Assembly (NCBI RefSeq): GCF_026712185.1
Contig: NZ_JAPPUX010000005.1
Location: forward strand, 236,262-300,261
Length of the DNA: 64,000 nucleotides
Source of the DNA: Nocardioides pini
Lineage (GTDB): Bacteria; Actinomycetota; Actinomycetes; Propionibacteriales; Nocardioidaceae
Direction of reading: 5' to 3'
Below are positions 44,742 to 54,141 of the stretch, piece by piece. The notes under the pieces were generated by a model. It did no database searches, was not told the origin of the DNA, and was given only the letters and a program-made list of their open reading frames with translations. Position 1 is the first letter of the stretch. Each line of letters begins with the position of its first letter. Position numbers and translations under genes: made by a program.

Positions 44742-46801
44742 CGCAGTCCTCCGACGGCGTGGGGGAGCAGGGCGTGGACGGTCGTGCCGGCCGGGGTCGA
44801 GGACACCTCCAGGTTCCCGCCGACCTCCTCGGCGCGCTGCCGCATCGAGGCGAGCCCCAGCCCCGACCCGGCCGATCGCGCGTCGGCACCGGCAAGGCCG
44901 GCACCGTCGTCGGCGACGACGAGCTCGACGAGGCGCTGTCCGTCGCGCACCTGCAGGCTGACGCGGCTCGCCCCGGCATGTCGTACGACGTTGGCGAGGG
45001 CCTCGGCGGCGATGCGGTGCAGCGCCACCTCGACTGCGGGGTCGGCGGTGACGTCCGGTGCGAGGTCGACCTCGACCTCGAGCCCGGGCGCACGCACCCG
45101 CTCGGCGAGCGCGGCCAGCGCACCGGCCAGGCCGAGGTCGTCGAGCGCAGACGGACGGAGGCCGTCGGTGATCGCCCGCACCTCGGCGACGGCCTGGGCC
45201 ACGCCGTCGCCGGCTGACCCGAGCAGCCGCGTGACGCCGGGCTCGTCCGAGAGGTCGCGCGCGGTCTCGATCTGGAGCCGCAGCCCGGCCAGCGTCGCGC
45301 CCAGCCCGTCGTGCAGGTCGCGACGGAGCTGCAGACGCTGGCTCTCGCGCGCAGCGACCAGGTCCTCCCGGCCGCGCTGGAGCTGCTGATGGAGCCGTAG
45401 CGCCGCGACTGCCGGCGCGACCTGGTCGGCGAGGCCGCGGAGCACCACGTCGTCGCGCTCGTGCAGCACGCGTTCGCCTGCGCGGGGCCAGACGTCGAGC
45501 TCGGCGACGACCTCGCCGCGGTGGACCATCGCGAAGGTGGCGACGGGGCTGGCGTCGGTGGTCCCGGAGGAGGCCACGGGGCCGGGCCCGCCGTCGAGCG
45601 CGAGCCGCACCCGCGCACCGGGCAGGCGCAGCGCCTCGACGACCGTGTCGCAGACGACCTGCGGCACCTCCGCCACGTCGAGCCCGGTGGCGGTCAGCCG
45701 TGCGGCGAGCGAGGAGGTCACCGTGAACGGCTCGGCGCGGTCGCCGTAGTACATCCGGTCCACGCCGGTCCGCAGGCGTCGCGCCAGCGGCTGGATCACG
45801 GCGCCGGTGAGGCCGGCGGCCAGGGCCGCGCTCAGGGCCGACCGGTCGCGGAGCAGCGACTCCAGCAGCGTGAAGAGCGTGAGGTAGGCCCCGGCCAGGC
45901 AGACCGCGAGGCTGGCGGCCACCAGCGCGCGGGCCACCGCCGTGTCGAGGTCGTAGAGCCCGTGCCGGGTGACCGCGACACCGATCGCGACGGCCAGCAG
46001 ACCGGCGGCGCAGGCCTGGGCGACCACGTCGGCCGGCGTCGGGAGCACACCCTGCGCCGCCGTGGTGAGGATGAGCACGGCGGCGGCCCAGAGCAGGACC
46101 ACGAGCTGTCGTCGGGCGAGCCCGCGCGAGCGTCGCAGCCGCAGCACCAGCGAGGTCATGGCCACCAGGGTTGCCGGGACCAGGAGGACCGCGGCCACCG
46201 GGACGAGGACCTGGGCCGCGGCGAGGTCGGTCCACGGCTTCTCGAGCGTGGTGCGCCCGTGGAACGGCTCGGGGTAGAGCCCGACGCCGACGGTGAGGAG
46301 GGCGATGCCGAGCACCGATGCGTACGACGCCAGCCGCCAGGTCCGACCCGGGAGCAGGCCGTCGGGGTAGAACAGCGGCACGAGCGTGAGGAGCGGCACG
46401 AAGCCGGGCACCCAGATGCAGCCCTGCACCTGGACGGCGAGGCCCGCGAGGGCCGAGTCGCCGGTGGCTCCGGCCGCCAGCGCGGTGGAGAGGGCGGCCG
46501 CGCCCGAGCAGACGCCGGCGGTCATGAGGGTCCACGCCAGCGCGCGGGACCCGGCGCGGAGGCTGCGTGAGGTCAGCACCACGGCCGCCATCACCGAGAA
46601 GGTGACGCCGACGGTGGCGTCCACGGGGAGCTGTCTGGTCGCGGGCAGTCCCCACGTGCCGTCGGCCAGCAGGACCACGACGGCTCCCAGGGCGGCGGTC
46701 ACCCCGACCAGCGCGGCCAGGAGGGGCCCGAGCCGGACCGGGCGGCGGGGCCGCGCCCCGGGGCGGCGGATGCCACCCTCGGGGCGCGAGTTCTCCGGCA
46801 C
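44738..46801 (-). CDS. NarL-type sensor histidine kinase with large membrane sensor
   Basis: A 687-residue kinase. The N-terminal half has about ten hydrophobic helices, then a GAF-like segment (about 360-470). The HisKA_3 dimerisation helix contains RRDLHDGLGATLAGL, with the phospho-His after RRDL. The C-terminal HATPase_c has DDGAGLAG and SGLGLASMRQRAEEVGG. The stimulus is unknown. GTG 46801 follows TACACT by 7 nt. It pairs with the overlapping response regulator. Confidence 0.93.
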   Translation of the reverse strand: MPENSRPEGGIRRPGARPRRPVRLGPLLAALVGVTAALGAVVVLLADGTWGLPATRQLPVDATVGVTFSVMAAVVLTSRSLRAGSRALAWTLMTAGVCSGAAALSTALAAGATGDSALAGLAVQVQGCIWVPGFVPLLTLVPLFYPDGLLPGRTWRLASYASVLGIALLTVGVGLYPEPFHGRTTLEKPWTDLAAAQVLVPVAAVLLVPATLVAMTSLVLRLRRSRGLARRQLVVLLWAAAVLILTTAAQGVLPTPADVVAQACAAGLLAVAIGVAVTRHGLYDLDTAVARALVAASLAVCLAGAYLTLFTLLESLLRDRSALSAALAAGLTGAVIQPLARRLRTGVDRMYYGDRAEPFTVTSSLAARLTATGLDVAEVPQVVCDTVVEALRLPGARVRLALDGGPGPVASSGTTDASPVATFAMVHRGEVVAELDVWPRAGERVLHERDDVVLRGLADQVAPAVAALRLHQQLQRGREDLVAARESQRLQLRRDLHDGLGATLAGLRLQIETARDLSDEPGVTRLLGSAGDGVAQAVAEVRAITDGLRPSALDDLGLAGALAALAERVRAPGLEVEVDLAPDVTADPAVEVALHRIAAEALANVVRHAGASRVSLQVRDGQRLVELVVADDGAGLAGADARSAGSGLGLASMRQRAEEVGGNLEVSSTPAGTTVHALLPHAVGGLR

Positions 46802-46808
46802 GTGCCGG

Positions 46809-46814
46809 AGTGTA
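46809..46814 (-). promoter_or_regulatory. -10 element, leaderless two-component operon
   Basis: TACACT on the minus strand lies 7 nt before GTG 46801. Confidence 0.5.
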
Positions 46815-46837
46815 GGTCGGGCGAGCACCGGGCGGGT

Positions 46838-47641
46838 TCAGTTCGCGGCGAGCCGGCGTCGGGTGACCACGTCGGCGAGGGCGACCACGACGCCGAGGGC
46901 CAGGAAGCCGGAGAAGAGCAGTGCGGCCTCGCCCAGCGCGAGTCCCGCGGCGCCGAGGACCACAAGCGAGCCGGCGAACCAGCGCACGAGCCCGCGGACC
47001 GCCGGCACCGCGGCGGCAGCCACGGCCACCACCGACATCGTGACGGCGATCCAGGCCTGGTCGAAGAAGTGCGGGTTGTGGGCGTGGTGGCCGGTCGTGG
47101 CGGCGTTCTGGAGCGCGACCTGGTCGATGGCGTACGGCAGGAGCAGCGCGCTGCCGACCAGGGCGAGCGGAGCCAGCAACGGGTCGATCCCGACCCGGCT
47201 GCGCACCAGCGGCCGCTGCGGGAGCGTCACCCAGAGCAGGGCGCCGGTGATCGTGATGAGACCGACCAGGAGGGGCGCACCGCCACCGGGGGCGAGGGCG
47301 GCACAGACGACGCCGCTCGCCATGAGGGCGAGGTGCAGGTAGCCCGCCCACGAGCCGGGACGTCGCCCGTGCCAGCCCGCTCGCAGCATCGCCAGGATCG
47401 GCCACAGCCACAGGGCGAAGAGGATCTCGCCCTGGCCGGTGAGCTGGTGGAACCGGTGGTCGGCCAGCTCACCCGTCGCGAGCATGCGGGTGATGTTGAG
47501 GGTGAACATCACCGGGAGGGCGCAGTTGAAGACACCGACCACCGCGAGGGCGGCACGCCGCCTCCGGCTCGGTCGGAGTACGTCGGTGGCGCGGGGCGTG
47601 ACGTCGGTGGACGGGGACTGGGGCGTGGTGAGTGAGGTCAT
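46838..47641 (-). CDS. polytopic membrane protein of unknown function
   Basis: A 267-residue protein with seven to eight helices and His-containing loops (TGHHAHNPHFFDQAW, HRFHQLTG). No family is recognised with confidence. CGGAGG lies 9 nt before the ATG. It is upstream of the sensor kinase on the same strand, with a 36-bp gap that holds the kinase promoter. Confidence 0.65.
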   Translation of the reverse strand: MTSLTTPQSPSTDVTPRATDVLRPSRRRRAALAVVGVFNCALPVMFTLNITRMLATGELADHRFHQLTGQGEILFALWLWPILAMLRAGWHGRRPGSWAGYLHLALMASGVVCAALAPGGGAPLLVGLITITGALLWVTLPQRPLVRSRVGIDPLLAPLALVGSALLLPYAIDQVALQNAATTGHHAHNPHFFDQAWIAVTMSVVAVAAAAVPAVRGLVRWFAGSLVVLGAAGLALGEAALLFSGFLALGVVVALADVVTRRRLAAN

Positions 47642-47725
47642 GGCACGAGCCTCCGGTGCCCGGTGTCCCGGCGGCATCGGACAGATGTCCCGGCCCGGTC
47701 CCGACGTCCGCGTGCGCTGACGGCG

Positions 47726-48214
47726 CTACTTGCCCCAGTTCTTGCGGCGCACGGCGCGGCGCGGCTTGCCGCCGGCGTACGACAGCGACGCGTCGACGAG
47801 GAAGCCCCGCTCGAGCGCCTCGCGCCCGATGAGCATCCGGAAGCCCATCTCGTCCCGGTTGCTCAGCGTCATCACGGTCGTGATCGTGCGGCCGGCGAGC
47901 GTCACGTCGAGCGCGACGGCGTACCTCTTCTCGACCTGGCCGTTGCTGGAGCGCACCTCGCGCATGTCGAGCACCGGCAGGCTGAGCTCGACGTGGTCCT
48001 CGTCGGAGCGCTGCCACGGGTGGATCGAGAAGCGCACCCACTCGTGGCCGTCGCGCTCGACCACCTCGAGGTCGAAGGCGTGGATCGACGACGACCGCGC
48101 GCCCGTGTCGATCTTGGCCTTCACCCACGGAACGTCGGCTTGGGGCAGCGCCACCCACTCGCGCCAGCCGACGACGACCTTCTCGGGATCGGTCGGCTCG
48201 GGGGCGGGGTCCAC
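47726..48214 (-). CDS. RimB-type retropepsin-like aspartic protease (ATP-dependent zinc protease family)
   Basis: A 162-residue protein of the family annotated as ATP-dependent zinc protease, related to RimB. It is a retropepsin-like fold with the catalytic motif KIDTGARSSSIHAF (DTGA), a core of paired strands (LVVVERDGHEWVRFS region) and MLIGREALERGFLVD. RimB trims poly-glutamate tails added by RimK. GTG 48214 follows CAAGAT by 6 nt. It is divergent from a RimK-type ligase 52 bp away, the expected partner. Confidence 0.85.
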   Translation of the reverse strand: MDPAPEPTDPEKVVVGWREWVALPQADVPWVKAKIDTGARSSSIHAFDLEVVERDGHEWVRFSIHPWQRSDEDHVELSLPVLDMREVRSSNGQVEKRYAVALDVTLAGRTITTVMTLSNRDEMGFRMLIGREALERGFLVDASLSYAGGKPRRAVRRKNWGK

Positions 48215-48266
48215 GGGGCCATCTTGGCAGGTGGCGCGCGTCGCGCAGGTGGTTGGATGACGTCCC

Positions 48267-49457
48267 ATGAAGCTCGCCATCCTGTCCCGGGCCCCGCGGT
48301 CCTACAGCACGCAGCGGCTCCGGACCGCCGCCCTGGACCGTGGCCACGACGTGAAGGTGCTCAACACGCTCCGCTTCGGCATCGACCTCTCGGGCGACGA
48401 GCCCGACCTGCTCTTCCGCGGCAAGCAGCTGTCGACGTACGACGCCGTGCTGCCGCGCATCGGCAACTCGATCACCTACTTCGGCACCGCGGTCGTGCGG
48501 CAGTTCGAGCAGATGGACGTCTACACGCCCAACACCAGCTATGGCATCGCCAACAGCCGCGACAAGCTGCGCGCGACGCAGATCCTGTCGCGCCACGAGA
48601 TCCCGATGCCGGCGACGACCTTCGTGCGCGACCGCGCCGACGTGATCCCCGCGATCGAGCGCGTCGGCGGGGCGCCGGTCGTGATCAAGCTGCTCGAGGG
48701 CACCCAGGGGATCGGAGTGATCCTCGCCCCGACGATCAAGGTCGCCGAGGCGATCATCGAGACGCTCCAGAGCACCCGGCAGAACGTGCTGATCCAGCGC
48801 TTCGTCAAGGAGAGCAAGGGCCGCGACATCCGCGCCCTCGTCGTCGGCGACCGCGTCGTGGCAGCGATGCGACGGGTCGCGCAGGGCGACGAGTTCCGCT
48901 CCAACGTGCACCGCGGCGGCAGCGTCGAGGCGGTCGAGCTGGACGAGGAGTTCGAGCGGGTGGCCGTCCGGTCGGCGCAGATCATGGGTCTGCGGGTGGC
49001 CGGCGTCGACATGCTCGAGGGCCGTCGTGGCCCGCAGGTCATGGAGGTGAACTCCTCGCCCGGCCTCGAGGGCATCGAGAGCGCGACCAAGCTCGACGTC
49101 GCCGGCGCGATCATCGACTACATCGACAACCAGGTCGCCTTCCCCGACATCGACGTACGCCAGCGGCTGACCGTCTCGACCGGCTACGGCGTCGCCGAGA
49201 TCGTGGTCCACGGCGGCTCCGACATGGTCGGCAAGAAGCTCGGCGACTCCGGCCTCGACGAGCGCGACATCACGGTTCTCACCCTCCACCGCGGGCCGCA
49301 CGTCATCCCCAACCCGCGCAACAAGACCGTGCTCGAGGGGGAGGACCGGCTGCTCTGCTTCGGCAAGCTCGAGGAGATGCGGTCGATGATCCCCGACCGC
49401 AAGCAGAAGCGCGTCCGGCGACTGATGAAGAAGCACCTGCCGCCCGAGAGCGCCTAG
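48267..49457 (+). CDS. RimK-family ATP-grasp glutamate ligase with C-terminal TrkA-C-like domain
   Basis: A 396-residue protein. Residues 1-290 match RimK: DAVLPRIGNSITYFG, the ATP-grasp segment PVVIKLLEGTQGIGVIL, QRFVKESKGRDIRALVVG, and metal-binding VMEVNSSPGLEGIE. Unusually, residues 301-375 look like a TrkA-C/RCK_C domain (GYGVAEIVVHGGSDMVGKKL, LTLHRGPHVIPNP, LEGEDRLLCFGKLEEM), which in potassium channels binds nucleotides such as c-di-AMP. RimK adds glutamates to ribosomal protein S6. The extra domain suggests ligand control, an inference. Confidence 0.9.
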   Translation: MKLAILSRAPRSYSTQRLRTAALDRGHDVKVLNTLRFGIDLSGDEPDLLFRGKQLSTYDAVLPRIGNSITYFGTAVVRQFEQMDVYTPNTSYGIANSRDKLRATQILSRHEIPMPATTFVRDRADVIPAIERVGGAPVVIKLLEGTQGIGVILAPTIKVAEAIIETLQSTRQNVLIQRFVKESKGRDIRALVVGDRVVAAMRRVAQGDEFRSNVHRGGSVEAVELDEEFERVAVRSAQIMGLRVAGVDMLEGRRGPQVMEVNSSPGLEGIESATKLDVAGAIIDYIDNQVAFPDIDVRQRLTVSTGYGVAEIVVHGGSDMVGKKLGDSGLDERDITVLTLHRGPHVIPNPRNKTVLEGEDRLLCFGKLEEMRSMIPDRKQKRVRRLMKKHLPPESA

Positions 49458-49472
49458 CTGTTCTAGACCTAG

Positions 49473-49493
49473 CCCGTGGTCCTTCGCCACGGG
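49473..49493 (+). terminator. hairpin after the RimK-type gene
   Basis: A perfect 7-bp stem, CCCGTGG / CCACGGG, with a 7-nt loop lies 15 nt after the stop. Confidence 0.45.
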
Positions 49494-49590
49494 TGATGCC
49501 GGGAGGTGCGTGTCCGATCCACGATGGGTGCGACTGACCTCCCCCCGGCGATGCTCGGACGTCGCCACGGCACCGACGGCGTGGTGACCC

Positions 49591-51180
49591 ATGGCTCCTG
49601 CGGACGACTCCGACGCCACCGACGGCACCCCTGTCCAGGGCATCCTGCTGGCGGCGGCCATGTTCGTCTTCGTCATCGACACGTCCTTCATGAACGTGTC
49701 GATCTCGGCCGTCGTCGAGGACCTCGACACCACCGTGAGCGGCGTCCAGTCGGCGGTGGCGATCGAGGCCCTCGTCTCCGCCGCCTTCATCCTGATCAGC
49801 AGCAAGATCGGCGACCTGTTCGGGCGCAAGCGGGCGTTCGTGCTCGGCATGGTGTTCTACGCCGTGGGGGCGCTCGCGATGGTCGTCGCGCAGGGCCTGG
49901 CAGCGATCATCGTCTTCTGGGCGGTGCTCGGCGGGCTCGGTGCGTCCCTCTACCTCCCGGCGATGCAGTCGCTGATCCACGGCAACTTCGAGGGCAAGAC
50001 CCGCGCCAAGGTGTTCGCCCTCGTCGGCGCGTCAGGCGCGATCGCCGCCGCGATCGGTCCCCTGATCGGCGGCTTCGTCACCACCCTGCTCTCGTGGCGC
50101 GTCGGGTTCCTCCTGGAAGGGCTCATCATCGGGGTCGTGCTCCTGGGGAGCCGCGGCATCCGCGACGTGCCGTACACCGGGGACCGGTCGGTCGACCTCA
50201 CCGGTGCGTTCCTCTCGGTGGTCGGCATGGGCGGACTCGTCCTCGGCGTCCTCGCGTGGCAGGAGGGCGGCGAGTACGTCGTCGCGCTCCTCGCGATCGG
50301 CGCCGCGGCGATGGCTGGCCTGGTGGCCTGGCTGCGCCGCCGCAAGCGCGAGGGCCGGGCCGCGCTGCTGGATCCCGGCCTCTTCTCGTCCAGGCTGTTC
50401 AGCACCGGGGTGACCCAGATCTTCCTCCAGCAGGTCGCGCTGGGCGGGATGCTCATCGCGCTGCCGATCTTCCTGCAGCTCGTCTGGGGCTACAACGCGC
50501 TCCAGGCGGGCATCACGCTCGCTCCGCTGTCGCTCACGATGTTCGCCGTCGCGCTGCTCGCCGGGAAGCGAGCCGGCCGGCGGAGGGCGAGCAGCATCGT
50601 CCTCGCAGGGTTCGTCCTGCTCGCCGCGTCGGTCATCGGCCTCATCCTCCTCGTGCCCCGGGCGGACAACGGGTGGCACCTGGTCGTCCCGCTCATGCTC
50701 GCGGGCGCCGGGCTGGGCCTGCTCGCCTCCCAGCTGAACAACTACGCCCTGTCGCCCCTCTCCGAGGAGCGGGTCGGCGAGGGCGCGGGTGTCACGTCGG
50801 CGACCGGATCGTTCGGGCTGTCGTTCGGCCTCGCCTTCGCCGGCGCGATCATGCTCGCCACCCTGTCCGTCTCCTTCACGAACATGGCCGAGTCGAGCAG
50901 TGTGCTGCCACCGGACGACCAGGAGCGGGTCGCCACGGTCCTCGAGGAGGACGCGCAGGTGATGAGCGACGCGCAGCTCGGGGAGCTCCTCGCCGGCCAG
51001 CCCGAGGACGTTCAGGACGAGGTCCTCGGCATCAACGACGATGCCCGGGACCTCGCCCTCCAGGTCGCCCTGCTCGTCGCGCTCCTCGCTGCGCTCGCCG
51101 GGGTCGTGGTCGGGTTCCGGATGACGCGGTTGCCGGATCCTGCGCCTTCCGAGACCGATCAGGACGTGGGGTTCGGGTGA
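49591..51180 (+). CDS. DHA2-family (EmrB/QacA-type) MFS drug transporter
   Basis: A 529-residue, 14-helix MFS pump. The N-terminal motif is FVFVIDTSFMNVSISAV (motif D1-like), then SSKIGDLFGRKRAFVLG (motif A) and GPLIGGFVTTLLSWRVGF (motif C). The last third holds a soluble loop (about 430-490) before the final helix. It probably exports a drug or metabolite. The leader from 49494 has GGGAGGT/ACCTCCC pairing but no recognised riboswitch. Translation from ATG 49591 is supported by GGTGACCC only. Confidence 0.87.
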   Translation: MAPADDSDATDGTPVQGILLAAAMFVFVIDTSFMNVSISAVVEDLDTTVSGVQSAVAIEALVSAAFILISSKIGDLFGRKRAFVLGMVFYAVGALAMVVAQGLAAIIVFWAVLGGLGASLYLPAMQSLIHGNFEGKTRAKVFALVGASGAIAAAIGPLIGGFVTTLLSWRVGFLLEGLIIGVVLLGSRGIRDVPYTGDRSVDLTGAFLSVVGMGGLVLGVLAWQEGGEYVVALLAIGAAAMAGLVAWLRRRKREGRAALLDPGLFSSRLFSTGVTQIFLQQVALGGMLIALPIFLQLVWGYNALQAGITLAPLSLTMFAVALLAGKRAGRRRASSIVLAGFVLLAASVIGLILLVPRADNGWHLVVPLMLAGAGLGLLASQLNNYALSPLSEERVGEGAGVTSATGSFGLSFGLAFAGAIMLATLSVSFTNMAESSSVLPPDDQERVATVLEEDAQVMSDAQLGELLAGQPEDVQDEVLGINDDARDLALQVALLVALLAALAGVVVGFRMTRLPDPAPSETDQDVGFG

Positions 51181-51315
51181 TGCGCGGGCCACAGATCGCC
51201 GCCTGTTGGCGCCGCACCTGGACATCGGGATCTTGGCGGTGCGATCGACCACGGGCCAGCGGAGCCTCCAGCGGACAGTTGTTGGTCATCTGCGACGTCC
51301 GAGGAATGGCCGCAC

Positions 51316-51459
51316 TCAGCCCCACCCAGCCCTCGTCGTGCGGCGGTCACTCTCACCCCTGAGTTCAGGACCCTTGGGGTTGTCCCTGCCGCGCAACTTC
51401 CATCCCGCCCAGGCGAGGAACAGGACGATCAACGCGATACCGATCACGAACGGATCCAC
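51316..51459 (-). CDS. 47-residue membrane peptide
   Basis: This small ORF is not covered by longer genes. It has GGAGG 8 nt before GTG 51459 and encodes a protein that begins MDPFVIGIALIVLFLAWAG, one transmembrane helix, followed by a basic tail (WKLRGRDNPKGPELRGESD). The RBS, hydrophobic start and clean stop are good evidence for such a short gene. No family recognised. Confidence 0.55.
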   Translation of the reverse strand: MDPFVIGIALIVLFLAWAGWKLRGRDNPKGPELRGESDRRTTRAGWG

Positions 51460-51702
51460 GGCAACCACCTCCAAGCACCTCGAGCGTATGCCTCGGTGGG
51501 CAGGTCAGCCGTTCATGTCTAGACATCCCGCGCGGTACCTCGATGCAGTCCCGGGCTCATTGGCGGAGAGTCGCAAGACGTCCTCACCGACCGCTCATCG
51601 GGGTCGATCCGGGACAGGATCCCCCCGCCACGGACAGGAGAGACCTGATGGTGTTGCCAACACGCTCACAGGTTCACTCCTCGCCTAGAGCGGCAGGCGT
51701 GC
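51460..51702. other. intergenic stretch with a 12-bp palindrome
   Basis: No gene is seen here. A perfect palindrome ATGTCTAGACAT lies at 51515-51526 and could be an operator. The plus-strand reading frames crossing this stretch lack ribosome sites and family similarity. Confidence 0.4.
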
Positions 51703-52962
51703 TCAGGCGGTGGGCTTGCGCGTGATCCGGTAATGCAGGGTCAGGAACGGGAAGCCGAAGATCCAGAACGCGTGCTCAGCGCGCAGCGTCCCGTCGTCGA
51801 CGTGGACGTCGAGCTGCTCCTCGAAGCCGTGCATGGCGAGCGCGGTCAGCTCGTCTGCCGCCGTGTCGATGTAGGTCAGGTAGTGCCCGGCCTGGCCGTC
51901 GTGCGCCCGGCTGGTCAGCGACAGACCACGGTCGGGTCGTGCCTTCGGACGCAGAGTGGCGGTGAAGCTGCCCTCGGGGACGGGGAAGCCGACGCTGACG
52001 TAACCGGTGTCGTCGTGGGTGTAGGTGGTGTAGATCCCGAGCATGATCGGCTCGTCGTTGTCGGCGAACGACCGAACCCAGCCGCGCACGGACACCACGC
52101 CGTCGACGCCCGTGACGGTGTCGATCCGACTGTGGATCCCGCGTTGGGCCTCTCGTTGGTTCATCGGGAGGCTGGCCTGTCCGAGCGGGCGTGCCACGAG
52201 GGTGCGGTAGAGCAGGTAGCCGGGCCGGACCCACAGCCGCCACTGCGGCACGATGTCGAGGGCGAACCGGGTGGTGTGCTCGTAGAACTCCCGCACCAGT
52301 GGGTCGACCTGACGCGGGTCGAGCTCCGGTCCGGCCAGGGCGTCGAGGGAGGCGACGATCCCGGCGTCCGGAGCGTCGGCGACGTACTCCCCGCCCAGCT
52401 CCTCGGCGAGGTCCCTGACGTAGGTGGTGCCGACGTACCTGGAGCGCGCGGGCCGGGGCACCACGAACGGCAGGTCGGCTGCGCGGACGCGTTCGGCGAG
52501 CAGGCTGACCTGGGCGTCGCGGAAGACCAGTGCGGACAGGATGCGGTAGACGAGCACCGAGCTGCTGGCGACCGCCGCGCCCGAGGCGTGCCGGCGCGCG
52601 AGCACCTCCCCGACACAGAAGCCGACGACCGGGCCCATCGCGACCTTCTGGGGGCGCAGCCCCATCACCCCGACCGCGGCGCCCGTCGTCGCGCCGACCG
52701 TTCGAGGACCTGCGCCGGTCACCCTCCCCGAGAGCCAGCCCAACGGCGCGGCGAGGGCTGCACTCACCGCGATGCGCTGCCACAGCGGCGGGATCTCGCC
52801 CTCCTGTTGTCGGGCACGGGCCACCGCCTCAGATGCACCCAGCCCGATGGACCCGACCAACGCGGCGGCCGCGGCGGTCCTGACTCCGCGGTGCGCCGCC
52901 AGCGACGCTCCCGCGACCGCTCCGATCGAGGCTGCGAAAGCGGCCGACGACGTGGTGGACAC
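51703..52962 (-). CDS. conserved-looking membrane-associated protein of unknown function
   Basis: A 419-residue protein. The first 150 residues are Gly/Ala-rich hydrophobic segments (about four helices, e.g. [19 protein letters not shown]). The rest is a soluble domain with many aromatic residues ([27 protein letters not shown] split in helices, [20 protein letters not shown]) ending [17 protein letters not shown] do not recognise the family. GTG 52962 follows TAGGGT by 7 nt, preferred over the upstream ATG. Confidence 0.65.
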   Translation of the reverse strand: MSTTSSAAFAASIGAVAGASLAAHRGVRTAAAAALVGSIGLGASEAVARARQQEGEIPPLWQRIAVSAALAAPLGWLSGRVTGAGPRTVGATTGAAVGVMGLRPQKVAMGPVVGFCVGEVLARRHASGAAVASSSVLVYRILSALVFRDAQVSLLAERVRAADLPFVVPRPARSRYVGTTYVRDLAEELGGEYVADAPDAGIVASLDALAGPELDPRQVDPLVREFYEHTTRFALDIVPQWRLWVRPGYLLYRTLVARPLGQASLPMNQREAQRGIHSRIDTVTGVDGVVSVRGWVRSFADNDEPIMLGIYTTYTHDDTGYVSVGFPVPEGSFTATLRPKARPDRGLSLTSRAHDGQAGHYLTYIDTAADELTALAMHGFEEQLDVHVDDGTLRAEHAFWIFGFPFLTLHYRITRKPTA

Positions 52963-52969
52963 CTTGGCG

Positions 52970-52975
52970 ACCCTA
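52970..52975 (-). promoter_or_regulatory. -10 element, leaderless promoter
   Basis: TAGGGT on the minus strand lies 7 nt before GTG 52962. Confidence 0.5.
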
Positions 52976-53112
52976 GTCCGATCCTGATAGGCACGGGCAC
53001 AGCCGTCGCACGAGATCCCCGAGATCAAGGGTCACGGTCCACCGAGACCCGGCATCGGGGACCGATGGCGGATGGGGAGGAACTCGGTGACACCCGGAGA
53101 GCGCACCAGCAG

Positions 53113-54141
53113 TCAGTCGTCGAGTGCGTCCTGGTCGTCGCGGGTCCGCACCCAGGGCGGGGGTCCGAGACCACGGCCGCCCGGAAGGGTCACGGAGACG
53201 ACCGCGATGGCTCCGTGGTCGTCCTCGAACAGGTCGATCGTGAGCTGACAATCGAGCGCAGTTCCGTCGCCCGGTTCGTCGCCGGGTCGTGCGCCGCTGG
53301 CTGTCAGCACTACTCGGGTAGGAGCCCCGGCGACACCGGACGGGCTCGGCGTCGGGACGCCGCACGTGGTGGGCGGTGGCGATCCGCGCGTGATCGAGAC
53401 GACCGGCTGGCCCAGGTCGTTGGCCACGGGGCGCACCGCGTACGCCACGACGGGGTCGCGCACGCGCCACCGCCAGTCGGGCGAGGTGGCCGACTGCGTC
53501 CCGTCGGCCGTCCCGGCCGCCTCACCGTCGACGTAGAGCCGCACCTCGGGCGCGAGGTGCGGGCGGGCCGAGCCGGAGACGAGGAAGCGCAGGAACGCCC
53601 ACGCCTGGGCGTGGCCGGCGGCGTCGGCAGGGCAGCTCCACGACGGGGTCGCCGTCGCAATGACGACCACGACCTCGTCGGGCCGGACCGTGTCGCCGGA
53701 GGGCGGCACCGACCCCAGCACCTGCCCGGCCGGATCACACTGGGGCACCGGGTCGATCCGCGTCGCGATGCCGGCGCGGCCCAGCGCGCTGACGGCCTCG
53801 GCGGAGGTGAGGCCCACCAGGGAGGGCACCGTCGCGGCCCTCCGCTCGACCTTCTCGCGATCGGGCGGACCGGCCACGATCGCGACCGCGAACGCCGCCG
53901 CGACGACGGCGACGAGCGCGAGCACGGCGAGCGAGGGGCCGCGAGACCGCCCGCCGAGCACCTCCTCACGCAGCGCGGGTACGACGACCTGATCAGGGTC
54001 TGCAGACCGAACGATGCGGCGCCGCTGGTCCTCGATCACGCGATCGACCACCGCCGCGGCGCGGTCCGCCGGCACGCCGAGCTCTGTCGCCATCTCGACG
54101 AGGCGGCGGTGGCGCGCAGCTCGGTAGTCCTGGAGGTCCAT
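53113..54141 (-). CDS. single-pass membrane protein with one PASTA domain
   Basis: A 342-residue protein. A short basic cytoplasmic head (1-65) is followed by one helix (LAVLALVAVVAAAFAVAIVAG). A single PASTA domain (VPSLVGLTSAEAVSALGRAG, then GSVPPSGDTVRPDEVVVVIAT) spans about residues 102-165, and the remaining extracytoplasmic part is unrecognised, with four Cys. PASTA domains bind peptidoglycan fragments and normally sit on PknB kinases or PBPs; here there is neither. GGAGCGG precedes the ATG, which follows a tiny ORF's stop (TAGATG). Confidence 0.75.
   Translation of the reverse strand: MDLQDYRAARHRRLVEMATELGVPADRAAAVVDRVIEDQRRRIVRSADPDQVVVPALREEVLGGRSRGPSLAVLALVAVVAAAFAVAIVAGPPDREKVERRAATVPSLVGLTSAEAVSALGRAGIATRIDPVPQCDPAGQVLGSVPPSGDTVRPDEVVVVIATATPSWSCPADAAGHAQAWAFLRFLVSGSARPHLAPEVRLYVDGEAAGTADGTQSATSPDWRWRVRDPVVAYAVRPVANDLGQPVVSITRGSPPPTTCGVPTPSPSGVAGAPTRVVLTASGARPGDEPGDGTALDCQLTIDLFEDDHGAIAVVSVTLPGGRGLGPPPWVRTRDDQDALDD

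Noticed and set aside
44742..47411. A very long minus-strand frame extending the response-regulator frame upstream through the sensor kinase
   Set aside because: Only its end (44091-44741) is real. The extension is an Arg/Ala/Gly-rich shadow of the kinase gene.
51206..51688. A 160-residue plus-strand frame after the drug pump
   Set aside because: It has no ribosome site, low-complexity content and overlaps the better-supported minus-strand 47-residue gene.
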